From an uncultured Oscillospiraceae bacterium (lineage in GTDB: Bacteria; Bacillota; Clostridia; Oscillospirales; Acutalibacteraceae): a DNA stretch of 26,415 nt. The notes beneath the pieces are model-generated. The model saw only the letters and a program-made list of their open reading frames with translations, ran no database searches and was not told where the DNA came from. The stretch lies in NCBI GenBank assembly GCA_900554535.1, contig USIA01000010.1, forward strand, positions 1-26,415, given 5' to 3'. Made by a program: the position numbers and the translations under genes. The stretch's first letter is position 1. Every line of letters starts with the position of its first letter. Below, one piece after another: positions 15,680 to 23,146 of this stretch.

Positions 15680-16820
15680 AGTTGTTGTCCTCCTCATTTT
15701 CTTTGAAATCGTTAATGGCTGTGTTCATGGCCGGGCGCTTATCGCTCTCCGGCACAAGTACGGGTTTGCCGGGTGGTTTGTAGACAAGGCCGCCGAGCAG
15801 CTCTTCAAACTTTTTCCGGCCAAGGGCCTGGCTCATGGCCGTGATGCCCAGCAGTTTCTTCTCATAGGGTTCATAACCGGCAGCCTCGACTGCTTTTGCG
15901 ACTGCACCCTCATCGGTGTACTTCCGGTTGGAGCGGCCCTCCACCACTTTGAATCCTGTAAACTTCGTCCCGGACAGGGCTTTCTGCAGGGCGTAATCCT
16001 TAACGTCTCCAGCCCAGGAGACCAGCTCGTCCGCCTTGGTAAGAATAGCGGCAATCTCCTCATCCCCCAGGAGCGCGGGCATCTCGAAGTCATACCGTGC
16101 CAGTTCCAGGTTGTATTCCGCCCGCTTGCGGCAGTTGGCCTTTGCCTTGCAGAACTGGCAGTGGTCGCCAGCTTTGAACTCGCCCTTGCCCTCGTATGCC
16201 AGCTTGGCTGCAGGGGCAAGCACGGTCTTAGCCCAGGCCAGGAGTTCTTCCCGGCTCATGGTGTATGTGCTGACGTTCTCCCGGCGGGGCTGGTAGATGG
16301 TAAGGCTGACCTGCGCGATGTCGTAAATACCATCGAACAGGTCGAGGGCGCCCAGCGCATAGCAGGAAAGCTGGCTGTTCTTCTCCGCCGACACCAGGAC
16401 GCCAAGCCCGTGCTTGTAGTCAATGATGTGGAGAAGCCCGTCCGATACGATGACGCAGTCCCCGGTGCCGAAGCTGCCCTCGATCCCTACATAGCGGGAA
16501 TAGTCGAGCCTCTGCTCCACAAGCACCAGCGGGTCGGCGCAGCGTTCTCTGGCCTTTGCCACTTCCTCCATCACGAAGGCGCAGTAGCCGTCGGCACAGT
16601 CCTCCATCTCCTGGGAGTAGTAGGTCAGGTTCTCCGTAGGGTCCTTCACCCTGCGGCCGAGGGCTTTTTCCACCTTATAGGCGCACAGCTCATGGCAGTC
16701 GGTTCCCTCCTGGGCGTATTCGCTGGGCCTGTCCGCATACTCCTCGCAGAGCCGGGCCGACGGCGGGCAGTTGATCCACCTGTGGCTTGCGGAAGCGGAA
16801 AGGAAGGAATGTTTACCCAT
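15660..16820 (-). CDS. DUF2800 Cas4/RecB-like PD-(D/E)xK nuclease with likely Fe-S cluster
   Basis: The 386-residue product has the layout of a Cas4/AddB-type nuclease. An early cysteine (INCPPSARLC) and a later HCQFCKAKANCR (CxxC, then five residues, then C) give the four cysteines that hold a 4Fe-4S cluster in that family. The catalytic region is GTGDCVIVSDGLLHIIDYKHG, in two parts: GTGDCVIV, and IDYKHG with its D-x-K pair. It would process DNA ends for phage recombination or replication together with the downstream DUF2815 protein. ATG 16820 follows GGAGG by 9 bases; upstream in-frame codons would run into the previous gene. It overlaps the preceding gene by 8 bases and the next by 20, so the operon is compact. 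Confidence 0.85.
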   Translation of the reverse strand: MGKHSFLSASASHRWINCPPSARLCEEYADRPSEYAQEGTDCHELCAYKVEKALGRRVKDPTENLTYYSQEMEDCADGYCAFVMEEVAKARERCADPLVLVEQRLDYSRYVGIEGSFGTGDCVIVSDGLLHIIDYKHGLGVLVSAEKNSQLSCYALGALDLFDGIYDIAQVSLTIYQPRRENVSTYTMSREELLAWAKTVLAPAAKLAYEGKGEFKAGDHCQFCKAKANCRKRAEYNLELARYDFEMPALLGDEEIAAILTKADELVSWAGDVKDYALQKALSGTKFTGFKVVEGRSNRKYTDEGAVAKAVEAAGYEPYEKKLLGITAMSQALGRKKFEELLGGLVYKPPGKPVLVPESDKRPAMNTAINDFKENEEDNNYGKDRK

Positions 16821-17142
16821 TGGTTCCCGCCTCCGGCTTTCCGAGCGCATCAGCTTCCTTCAGAAGCCCTTCAAATTGAGAAGGGTCGATGTCTGACAGC
16901 TTCCTCGCTCCATACTTTGTGATGAGGGCTTTCACCTCTGCCGAGTACCCTGCCTGGGCGATCACCGTCATGCGGTGGCGCACCTCCTCAAGGGTGAGGG
17001 CTTTCGGCTTCTCCTTCGGCGGCGCATCCTCTGCCGCCGGGGAAGAAAACATCTCCGCCAGCGTATTGGCGATTCCGATGATGGCCTCTCCGCAGGAGCG
17101 AAGCTCCTTAATCTGTAAGTCCAGGTCGCTCATTTTCCCCAT
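16813..17142 (-). CDS. Small helical phage early protein (Rrp5-like annotation group)
   Basis: The 109-residue product has an N-terminal amphipathic helix (LDLQIKELRSCGEAIIGIANTLAEMF), a Pro/Lys/Glu linker and a C-terminal part (LTLEEVRHRMTVIAQAGYSAEVKALITKYGARKLSDIDPSQFEGLL). The second half resembles the short region shared by phage early proteins that databases often label rRNA-biogenesis protein Rrp5; that label does not reflect a demonstrated function. GGAGG precedes ATG 17142 by 8 bases; ATG 17133 is an alternative. It is regularly the partner directly upstream of DUF2800 genes and overlaps that gene here by 8 bases. A role in phage recombination or replication is a guess from context. 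Confidence 0.75.
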   Translation of the reverse strand: MGKMSDLDLQIKELRSCGEAIIGIANTLAEMFSSPAAEDAPPKEKPKALTLEEVRHRMTVIAQAGYSAEVKALITKYGARKLSDIDPSQFEGLLKEADALGKPEAGTNG

Positions 17143-17278
17143 CCGGCGTTCCTCCTTCCTGATTTGCCGTCTGCAGCTTTCTGGCGAGACGCTTCGCGAT
17201 CACGCTGATGGCAATCAGCACATCGGCGAGTTCCTCGTCAAGCTGCCTGTCTCTGGTTGTCTCCGTGTTTTTCTGCAT
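17108..17278 (-). CDS. Small helical protein at the head of the minus-strand early operon
   Basis: The 56-residue product reads MQKNTETTRDRQLDEELADV, then a helix (LIAISVIAKRLARKLQ), then a polar tail. ATG 17278 is chosen because GGAGGT precedes it by about 7 bases; the longer frame to 17383 would cross the repeat-rich control region. It overlaps the next gene by 35 bases in another phase. I do not recognise a family. It could be a small regulator or partner of the nuclease/SSB set it precedes. Confidence 0.6.
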   Translation of the reverse strand: MQKNTETTRDRQLDEELADVLIAISVIAKRLARKLQTANQEGGTPDGENERPGLTD

Positions 17279-17555
17279 CCGCAGCACCTCCGTTTCCGAG
17301 CGGCTTTCCTGCCCCTCTGTTTCTGAAAGGACAGAACCGGGATTTTTCAGCGGAGAAAAATTTGCCGTCCCTGTGTCTCTCACTTCTGAAAGGACAAGGA
17401 CGGCATTTTTTAGCGGAAAATCTGACAGCGGCAGTTCGCATTTTATAGGAAACGAAAAAAGTCCGGGCGTCCACCGCTGAAACGGAGGATTTCTGTCCTT
17501 TCACAATTAGAGAGGTGTAAGCCGCTCAATTTTCAGAGAAAGGACGGAAAAAGCT
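17279..17555. promoter_or_regulatory. Divergent early control region with repeated GAAAGGAC motifs
   Basis: This 277-base gap separates the minus-strand and plus-strand early operons and has no convincing gene. The octamer GAAAGGAC occurs at 17325-17332, 17388-17395 and 17538-17545 on the plus strand, and inverted at 17495-17502. The first two lie in a longer imperfect direct repeat (TTCTGAAAGGACA ... TTTTTCAGCGGA / TTTTTTAGCGGA) with a period of 63 bases. A weak plus-strand promoter, CTGACA (17422) -16- TATAGG (17444), and a minus-strand TATAAA overlapping it are possible but not convincing. Confidence 0.5.
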
Positions 17556-17798
17556 ATGGGAACAGCGAAATCAAAAGGTCTGCCGCGCTGCACGGCGCAT
17601 CGGGACTGCTTTGCCAATAAAGACGGCGTGTGCGTCTGCCTGGGTGACAATAACTTCCACGGGAAGGACTGCCCGTTTTTCAAGACCACGGCACAGTGTG
17701 ATGCGGACAGGCAGAAAAGCTACGAGCGGCTGGTCAGTATCGGACGGGACGACCTGGTCGAGCGGTATCAAGTGAGGGGTGTGTATGGGAGTCAGTAA
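17556..17798 (+). CDS. Small cysteine-rich putative metal-binding protein
   Basis: The 80-residue product has six cysteines (12, 18, 26, 28, 39, 48) and two histidines (15, 35) in the first 50 residues, as in LPRCTAHRDCFANKDG, VCVCLGDNN and KDCPFF. This strongly suggests a zinc- or other metal-binding fold. Similar short proteins occur just upstream of primase genes in prophages and conjugative elements of gut Firmicutes; their function is unknown. The ribosome binding site is weak or distant (AAAGGA at 17540-17545). The stop overlaps the next gene, so it is the first gene of the plus-strand early operon. Confidence 0.75.
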   Translation: MGTAKSKGLPRCTAHRDCFANKDGVCVCLGDNNFHGKDCPFFKTTAQCDADRQKSYERLVSIGRDDLVERYQVRGVYGSQ

Positions 17799-18204
17799 AT
17801 ATAACAGCGAAGGCTACTACGACCCGACAGCCTATGAAGCCCTCGCGAAAATTACCCAGGAGGAAAAGGCGGCGAGATACCGGCCGCTGGTGTATATCTG
17901 CTCCCCGTACTCCGGGGATACGGAGGGCAATACCGAAAAAGCAAGGCGGTACAGCCGGTTTGCCGCAGACGCCGGCACGATCCCCATTGCGCCGCATCTG
18001 CTGTTCCCGCAGTTCTTATCGGAAGAAACGGAACGGGAGCTGGCGATTTTTATGGATCTGGTGCTGCTGGGCAAGTGTGAGCAGCTCTGGGTGTTCGGCG
18101 GCGAGGTGTCCGACGGGATGCGCCGGGAGATTGGAAAGGCAAAGCAGAAAAATATGACGATCCGTTATTTTACGGAGGATATGGAGGAAACGGAATGCAG
18201 ATGA
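17785..18204 (+). CDS. DUF4406-like / nucleoside 2-deoxyribosyltransferase-like protein
   Basis: The 139-residue product contains PLVYICSPYSGDTEGNTEKARRYS, IPIAPHLLFPQFL and EQLWVFGGEVSDGMRREIGKA. These are the hallmarks of the small Rossmann-like family around DUF4406 and nucleoside 2-deoxyribosyltransferases, in which CSPY and SDGM-type segments line the nucleotide pocket. A nucleotide-salvage or nucleotide-sensing role during phage DNA synthesis is plausible. ATG 17785 follows GAGGGG closely; GTG 17779 is an alternative. It overlaps the cysteine-rich gene by 14 bases and the primase gene by 10, so the three are translationally linked. Confidence 0.8.
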   Translation: MGVSKYNSEGYYDPTAYEALAKITQEEKAARYRPLVYICSPYSGDTEGNTEKARRYSRFAADAGTIPIAPHLLFPQFLSEETERELAIFMDLVLLGKCEQLWVFGGEVSDGMRREIGKAKQKNMTIRYFTEDMEETECR

Positions 18205-20432
18205 CGATTTATGATGCCGCGACGGTGGGGAGCCGGTCAAACTGCGTGTATCCGAATCCCGTGACGGTCACGGATGCGGACACCATGCGGCAGGCGGCGG
18301 CCTTCGACCATGTGTGTGCGGCATATAAGCAGAACTACCGCAGCGTGGACAATTTCCTGAAAGCGGACTGCCTGCCGATGGACTGCGATAACGACCACTC
18401 GGATGACCCTGACGACTGGCTCACGCCCTTTGATGTGGCGATGGACTTTCCGGGCGTGGGGATGATTTTTGTCTACAGCAGGAGCCACATGAAGCAGAAA
18501 GGAAAGCGCGGCCCCAGGCCACGGTTCCATGTGTATTTTATCTGCACGGAGACAACGGATGCAGCTCTTTACAGTTCATGGAAGGACAAGCTGATTGCCG
18601 ATTACCCCTATTTCGATGATGGGGCAAAAGACAGTGCCCGGTTCCTGTTTGGGGTAAAGGACGCGGTGGTCGAGGTGTATGACGGCGAGATTACCATTGA
18701 TGAGTTCCTGGCAGACAGCTTTGCGGAGTGGGACGCAGCGCAGGGGCAGATTCCGGAGGGTTCCCGGAACAAGACCATGTCCCATTACGCCGGCCGGATC
18801 ATCAAGCGGCTGGGGAATACGGAGGAGGCCCATAAGCAGTTTCTGAAGGAAGCGGAAAAATGCAGCCCGCCGCTGGATGATGCGGAGCTTGCGGGTATCT
18901 GGGCCAGCGCCGTGAAGTTCGGTGCGAAGGTGGCTGCCCAGGAGGGATATATCCCGCCGGAGCAGTACAACCAGGACTTCCTGCTGATGCCGGAGGATTT
19001 CTCGGATGTAGGCCAGGCTATCGTATTGTCACGGGAGTACATGGATCGGCTCCGCTTCTCCCCGGCTACGGATTACATCGTGTTCAACGGCTCGTTCTGG
19101 GAGGAATCCCAGCCCAACGCCCAGGGCATTGCCCAGGAGCTGACCGCGAGACAGCTTGAGGAAGCGGAAACAGAGATACAGCGGTGCATGAAGGAAATGT
19201 CGGAAAACGGCGCGTGGGCCATGCTTGCCGCGATGGGCGCCAAGAAAGCGATGGCGGCGTTCAGCGAAGTCCAGCGGCGCTCCTTTGAAAAGTATGAGCG
19301 GGCGGAAGCCTACCGGAAGTATGCCATCAAGCGCCGGGATACCAAATACATCTCGGCGGCTTTAAAGGAAGCCCGCCCAATGATCCAGATCGAGCAGCGT
19401 GTCCTGGATGCGGATGAGTTTTTACTGAACCTGCCGTCCGGAACCTGCGATCTGAGGACGGGGGCTGTTCGGGAGCACAATGCCCAGGACTATATCACGA
19501 AGCAGACGGCGGTAGACCCGTCCGGGGACGGCATGGATGTCTGGGAGGACGCCCTCCGGACCTTCTTCCAGGGGGACGCCGACCTGATCCGCTATGTACA
19601 GGAGATCGTGGGGCTTGCCGCCATCGGCAAGGTCTACATTGAAGCACTGGTCATTGCCTACGGCGAGGGCAGGAACGGCAAGTCCACCTTCTGGAATACC
19701 ATTGCCCGTGTGCTTGGCACCTACTCCGGCAATATGTCTGCAGACACCCTGACTGTGGGCTGCAAGCGCAACGTGAAGCCGGAACTGGCGGAAGCCAAGG
19801 GCAAGCGGATGATCATCGCCGCCGAGCTGGAGGAAGGGATGCGCCTGAATACCTCCAACGTCAAGCAGCTCTGTTCCACGGACGAGATCTATGCGGAGAA
19901 AAAGTACAAGGCGCCGTTCTCCTATGTCCCCACCCACACGCTGGTGCTGTATACCAACCACCTGCCCAGGGTCGGGGCTATTGACCAGGGTACCTGGCGG
20001 CGGCTCATTGTGATCCCCTTCAACGCCAAGATCGAGGGCAAGGCCGACATCAAGAACTATGCGGACTTCCTGTTCAAAACGGCGGGTAGCGCAGTCCTTC
20101 AGTGGATTATCGAGGGTGCAAAGCGCGTCATCAGCAATGATTACAAAATCGTCCAGCCCAAAGTGGTGCGGGACGCCATCCAGAAATACAAGGAGAACAA
20201 TGACTGGCTGTCCCACTTCCTGGATGACTGCTGCGAGGTAGGGGACGATTTTGAAGCAAAATCCGGGGAGTTTTATAACGCCTACAGGAGCTACTGCCTG
20301 CAGATGGGCGAATACACCCGGAGTACGACTGATTTCTACTCCGCGCTGGAATCCACGGGTGTGGTGAGAAAGCGTACCCGTACAGGCGTGATCATTTACG
20401 GGCTGAAACTCAAATCGGAGTTTGAGGATTAG
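18195..20432 (+). CDS. Phage primase-helicase (AEP-like primase plus SF3 helicase, D5/P4 type)
   Basis: This 745-residue protein combines two replication activities. The N-terminal part contains DCLPMDCDNDHSDDPDDW near residue 60, with the acidic pair expected of an archaeo-eukaryotic-type primase, and RPRFHVYFI near residue 110. The C-terminal half is a superfamily 3 helicase: Walker A GEGRNGKST near residue 489, RMIIAAELEEGMRLNTSNVKQL as the B-type motifs, and HTLVLYTNHLPRV as the sensor region. A winged-helix-like tail follows (SGEFYNAYRSYCLQMGE, FYSALESTGVVRKR). It should unwind and prime phage DNA. ATG 18195 follows GGAGG by about 7 bases. The intergenic region just downstream holds a long dyad that could be its origin. 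Confidence 0.93.
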   Translation: MQMTIYDAATVGSRSNCVYPNPVTVTDADTMRQAAAFDHVCAAYKQNYRSVDNFLKADCLPMDCDNDHSDDPDDWLTPFDVAMDFPGVGMIFVYSRSHMKQKGKRGPRPRFHVYFICTETTDAALYSSWKDKLIADYPYFDDGAKDSARFLFGVKDAVVEVYDGEITIDEFLADSFAEWDAAQGQIPEGSRNKTMSHYAGRIIKRLGNTEEAHKQFLKEAEKCSPPLDDAELAGIWASAVKFGAKVAAQEGYIPPEQYNQDFLLMPEDFSDVGQAIVLSREYMDRLRFSPATDYIVFNGSFWEESQPNAQGIAQELTARQLEEAETEIQRCMKEMSENGAWAMLAAMGAKKAMAAFSEVQRRSFEKYERAEAYRKYAIKRRDTKYISAALKEARPMIQIEQRVLDADEFLLNLPSGTCDLRTGAVREHNAQDYITKQTAVDPSGDGMDVWEDALRTFFQGDADLIRYVQEIVGLAAIGKVYIEALVIAYGEGRNGKSTFWNTIARVLGTYSGNMSADTLTVGCKRNVKPELAEAKGKRMIIAAELEEGMRLNTSNVKQLCSTDEIYAEKKYKAPFSYVPTHTLVLYTNHLPRVGAIDQGTWRRLIVIPFNAKIEGKADIKNYADFLFKTAGSAVLQWIIEGAKRVISNDYKIVQPKVVRDAIQKYKENNDWLSHFLDDCCEVGDDFEAKSGEFYNAYRSYCLQMGEYTRSTTDFYSALESTGVVRKRTRTGVIIYGLKLKSEFED

Positions 20433-20435
20433 TAG

Positions 20436-20533
20436 GTGTGTAGGTCATGTACCTCTCTGCCAGAGTTGCTCTAAGGAGATAAAAAAACAATATATAAGAG
20501 AGAATCGGGGGAAGAGGTACATGACCGTCACAC
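20436..20533. repeat. Long inverted repeat around an AT-rich core, candidate replication origin
   Basis: GGTCATGTACCTCT (20443-20456) and its exact complement AGAGGTACATGACC (20513-20526) form 14 paired bases. GTGTG (20436-20440) and CACAC (20529-20533) extend the dyad after two mismatches. The 56-base interior includes an AT-rich run (about 20479-20502). It fills the only real gap between the primase-helicase and VRR-NUC genes. Confidence 0.75.
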
Positions 20534-20555
20534 AAAGAACGAGGAGAATAAAACC

Positions 20556-20849
20556 ATGAGAGAGAAAACCATCGAACAAAAACTGGTTCAGGCGGTTAAG
20601 GCCAAAGGCGGGATTGCGCCGAAGTTCGTGTCGCCGGGATTTTCCGGGGTTCCCGACCGCCTTATCCTATTGCCGGATGGGAAATGCGGCTTCGTGGAGG
20701 TAAAGGTCTCTGGCGGGAAACCACGGCCGCTGCAGGAGTCAAGGATACGGCTTTTGCGGCAGCTGGGGTTCCTGGCATTTGTCCTGGATGGCGAGAGCCA
20801 GATCCCGCACATCCTTTCAGAGATCGGAGGTGACAGCTGTGGAGTTTAA
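20556..20849 (+). CDS. VRR-NUC domain nuclease
   Basis: The 97-residue product is a stand-alone VRR-NUC nuclease, a PD-(D/E)xK fold used in phages to act on branched DNA. The visible core is SPGFSGVPDRLILLPDG (catalytic PD near residue 34), then CGFVEVKVSGG (E-V-K near residue 49) and PLQESRIRLLRQLGF, the usual glutamine-containing helix. Its N-terminal EKTIEQKLVQAVKAKGG is also typical. GAGGAG precedes ATG 20556 by about 9 bases. It overlaps the SNF2 helicase gene by 11 bases, and this nuclease-helicase pair is a standard phage replication or recombination unit. Confidence 0.92.
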   Translation: MREKTIEQKLVQAVKAKGGIAPKFVSPGFSGVPDRLILLPDGKCGFVEVKVSGGKPRPLQESRIRLLRQLGFLAFVLDGESQIPHILSEIGGDSCGV

Positions 20850-22197
20850 ACCGCACGATTATCAGCAGTACGCCATCGAGTATATCGAAACACACGAGAT
20901 TGCCGCCATTCTGCTTGACATGGGCCTTGGCAAGACGGCAATCACGCTGACGGCATTGTACGACCTGCTGTTCGACTACTTCGAGATTACCCGCGTCCTG
21001 GTGATCGCACCGCTGCGGGTGGCGAGGAATACCTGGCCCCAGGAGATTGAAAAGTGGGACCATCTGAAAGACATCCGCTATTCCGTGGCGGTTGGTACGG
21101 AAAAAGAACGGCTGGATGCATTCCGAAGGGATGCGGACATCTACATCATCAACCGGGAGAATGTCCAATGGATGGTGGAGAATGTCCCCTTTGAATTTGA
21201 CGCCATCGTGGTGGACGAGCTTTCATCCTTCAAAAACTGGAACAGCAAGCGGTTCAAATCGTTGATGAAGGTGCGCCCCAGGGCAAAGCGCGTCATCGGC
21301 CTTACGGGTACCCCGTCCGGGAACGGGCTGATGGATCTGTTCGCTGAGTTCAAGGTGCTGGATATGGGGCAGCGATTGGGGAGGTTTATCACCAAGTACC
21401 GCCAGGACTATTTCCGGCCGGATCGGATGAACGGGCAGATGGTGTATTCCTATAAGCCTCTGCCGGGAGCGGAGAAGCGGATCTATGACAAGATCTCCGA
21501 TATCACCATTTCCATGAAAGCCGCCGACCACCTCAAAATGCCGGAACTTGTAAACAGCGAGTACCGGGTGTATATGGAGGAGCCGGAACAGGCCATTTAT
21601 GATGAGATGTGCGAGGATTTGGCAGCGCAGCTTGACAAGGGCGAGGTAACGGCAGCAAATGCCGGAGTGCTGTCCGGCAAGCTCTCCCAGATGGCAAATG
21701 GGGCGGTCTATACGGATAACGGGGATGTGGAACATATCCACGATCAGAAACTGGACGCCCTGGAGGACATCATCGAAAGCATGAACGGAAAGCCCCTGCT
21801 GGTGGCTTACTGGTACCAGCACGACCTTGACCGCATCGAGGAACGGCTGCGGCTGCGGAAGATCGGCTTTGCAAGGCTGGACTCTGACGCCAGCATCGCA
21901 AAGTGGAACCGGGGCGAAATTCCCGTGGCGCTGATCCATCCCGCTTCTGCCGGCCACGGGCTGAATCTCCAGAGCGGCGGCGCCACCCTCTGCTGGTTTG
22001 GCATTACCTGGAGCCTGGAACTGTACCAACAGACGGTGGCGCGGCTTTACCGGCAGGGTCAGGCGTCCAAGACCGTGGTCGTACAGCACATCATCACGGA
22101 CGGCACCATTGATGAGCGCATTATGAAAGCCCTGCAGTATAAGGACAGGACGCAGTCGGCGCTGATCGATGCAGTCCGGGCAAACCTAAGAAAATGA
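20839..22197 (+). CDS. SNF2-family phage DNA helicase/ATPase
   Basis: The 452-residue product starts at GTG 20839 (VEFKPHDYQQYAIEYI), with GGAGG at 20826-20830 eight bases upstream. The helicase motifs are I (LDMGLGKTAIT), II (VVDELSSFKN), III (LTGTPSGNGLMD), IV/V (HPASAGHGLNLQSGG) and VI (YQQTVARLYRQGQ). It is a compact phage SNF2/DEAD-like ATPase without accessory domains. It should translocate on duplex or branched DNA together with the VRR-NUC nuclease encoded just before it. The frame extends further upstream, but that part overlaps the VRR-NUC gene in another phase and is not translated from a plausible start. Confidence 0.93.
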   Translation: MEFKPHDYQQYAIEYIETHEIAAILLDMGLGKTAITLTALYDLLFDYFEITRVLVIAPLRVARNTWPQEIEKWDHLKDIRYSVAVGTEKERLDAFRRDADIYIINRENVQWMVENVPFEFDAIVVDELSSFKNWNSKRFKSLMKVRPRAKRVIGLTGTPSGNGLMDLFAEFKVLDMGQRLGRFITKYRQDYFRPDRMNGQMVYSYKPLPGAEKRIYDKISDITISMKAADHLKMPELVNSEYRVYMEEPEQAIYDEMCEDLAAQLDKGEVTAANAGVLSGKLSQMANGAVYTDNGDVEHIHDQKLDALEDIIESMNGKPLLVAYWYQHDLDRIEERLRLRKIGFARLDSDASIAKWNRGEIPVALIHPASAGHGLNLQSGGATLCWFGITWSLELYQQTVARLYRQGQASKTVVVQHIITDGTIDERIMKALQYKDRTQSALIDAVRANLRK

Positions 22198-22251
22198 GAG
22201 TCAATCAAGGCAAATCCGAGGGAAGCAATTTCTTTTTCGGAGGTAGCGCCT

Positions 22252-22677
22252 ATGAACAAGCAGCAGACGGAAATAAAGGAGTACCTTTCCCAGGCGTTCC
22301 GCATTGACCAGCGGATACAGAGCAAGATGGAGCAGGTGGCGTCACTGAATGACCTCGCCACACGGGCAACCGCGACTTATTCGGATATGCCCGGAAGTGA
22401 GACGAGAAATCTCCACCGCATGGAGGACGCCATCCTTTCCATCATTGAGCTGGAGGCAGAGATCAACGAGGATATCTGCAAGCTGGTGCAGATGAAAAAA
22501 GATATCGTCCATAAGATCAAAGCTGTCCAGAACACGGAGTACCAGACCCTTCTGGAGCTGCGGTATCTGTGCTTCAAATCCTGGGAGCAGATCGCCGTGG
22601 ATATGGGTTATGAGCTTCGGTGGCTGTACCGGCTCCACCACAGGGCGTTGGACGCCGTTTCCGAAATAAGCCACTAA
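22252..22677 (+). CDS. DUF1492/ArpU-like phage late-gene regulator with sigma-like HTH
   Basis: The 141-residue product is helical: an N-terminal coiled-coil-like region (KEYLSQAFRIDQRIQSKMEQ), a central helix (ILSIIELEAEINEDICKLVQM) and a C-terminal region-4-like HTH (TLLELRYLCFKSWEQIAVDM, then RWLYRLHHRALDAV). It belongs to the RinA/ArpU/DUF1492 group that, in Gram-positive phages, activates the packaging and structural operon. GGAGGT precedes ATG 22252 by 7 bases. The stop codon lies inside the first of two phased AAGCCACT repeats that lead into an extended -10 promoter, so the gene lies directly beside its likely target. Confidence 0.85.
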   Translation: MNKQQTEIKEYLSQAFRIDQRIQSKMEQVASLNDLATRATATYSDMPGSETRNLHRMEDAILSIIELEAEINEDICKLVQMKKDIVHKIKAVQNTEYQTLLELRYLCFKSWEQIAVDMGYELRWLYRLHHRALDAVSEISH

Positions 22678-22713
22678 AAGCCACTGCAATACACCTTGTC
22701 CCTGTGATATAGT
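22668..22713 (+). promoter_or_regulatory. Candidate late promoter with phased activator repeats
   Basis: AAGCCACT occurs at 22668-22675 and 22678-22685, exactly 10 bases apart. An extended -10, TGA-TATAGT, lies at 22705-22713. The -35 position (22685-22690, TGCAAT) is poor. A weak -35 with adjacent phased repeats is the usual form of an activator-dependent promoter. Confidence 0.55.
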
Positions 22714-22740
22714 TAGAATCAGAAAAACAGGACAAGGAAC

Positions 22741-22777
22741 AAGCCTTGCGGGAGCAATCCTGCAGGGCTTTCCTTTT
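22741..22777 (+). terminator. Hairpin with GCAA tetraloop in the late leader, possible attenuator
   Basis: AAGCCTTGCGGGA (22741-22753) pairs over its whole length, with two G-U pairs, with TCCTGCAGGGCTT (22758-22770) around GCAA. TCCTTTT follows. It lies only about 20 bases after the predicted late transcription start and before the HNH gene. Confidence 0.55.
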
Positions 22778-22798
22778 GCCCGGAAAGCGAGGTGCAGC

Positions 22799-23146
22799 GT
22801 GCCAAAGAAACCAAAACGCCCCTGCTCCTACCCCGGCTGTCCAAACCTCACGGGCGGGCAGTACTGTGAGGAGCATGAAGCTGCTGCCCGGAAACGGTAC
22901 AACAAGTACGGACGCCCCGCTGACAGCAACAAGAAGTACGGTCGGGCTTGGAAAAGAATCCGCGACCGCTATGCTGCGGCGCACCCTTTGTGTGAGATGT
23001 GTCTGAAAGAAGGACGGCTGACTCCTGTGGAGGAAGTCCATCACATTGTCCCCCTCTCGCAGGGCGGGACGCATCGGAATGACAATCTGATGTCCCTCTG
23101 CCAGTCCTGCCACACAAAGATTCACCACGAGCTTGGCGACCGGTGA
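22799..23146 (+). CDS. HNH endonuclease of the packaging module
   Basis: The 115-residue product starts at GTG 22799, six bases after GAGGTG. It has an N-terminal cysteine cluster (CSYPGCPN, QYCEEH) and a C-terminal HNH domain: LCEMCLKEG (CxxC), VHHIVPLSQGGTHRNDNL (HH and N) and SLCQSCHTKIHH (CxxC). HNH proteins encoded just before the small terminase gene are needed, in studied HK97-like cos phages, for terminase to cut at cos. This one has exactly that position. It is therefore probably a packaging factor and not a homing enzyme. Confidence 0.92.
   Translation: MPKKPKRPCSYPGCPNLTGGQYCEEHEAAARKRYNKYGRPADSNKKYGRAWKRIRDRYAAAHPLCEMCLKEGRLTPVEEVHHIVPLSQGGTHRNDNLMSLCQSCHTKIHHELGDR

Noticed and set aside
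16161..16922. 253-residue plus-strand open frame opposite DUF2800
   Set aside because: The minus frame carries the Cas4-like cysteines and DYK site; the plus frame has none.
17422..17449. CTGACA-16-TATAGG as a firm promoter for the plus early operon
   Set aside because: Both hexamers are imperfect and an overlapping minus-strand TATAAA is equally plausible. It is mentioned only within the control-region entry.
19422..20216. 264-residue minus-strand open frame in the primase-helicase gene
   Set aside because: It lies opposite the SF3 helicase motifs and has no supporting features.
20521..20559. 12-residue open frame MTVTQRTRRIKP overlapping the VRR-NUC start by ATGA
   Set aside because: Too short and weakly started to call. 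It may be chance, because its ATG lies in the right arm of the inverted repeat.
21223..22089. 288-residue minus-strand open frame in the SNF2 gene
   Set aside because: It lies opposite conserved helicase motifs, with no start signal.
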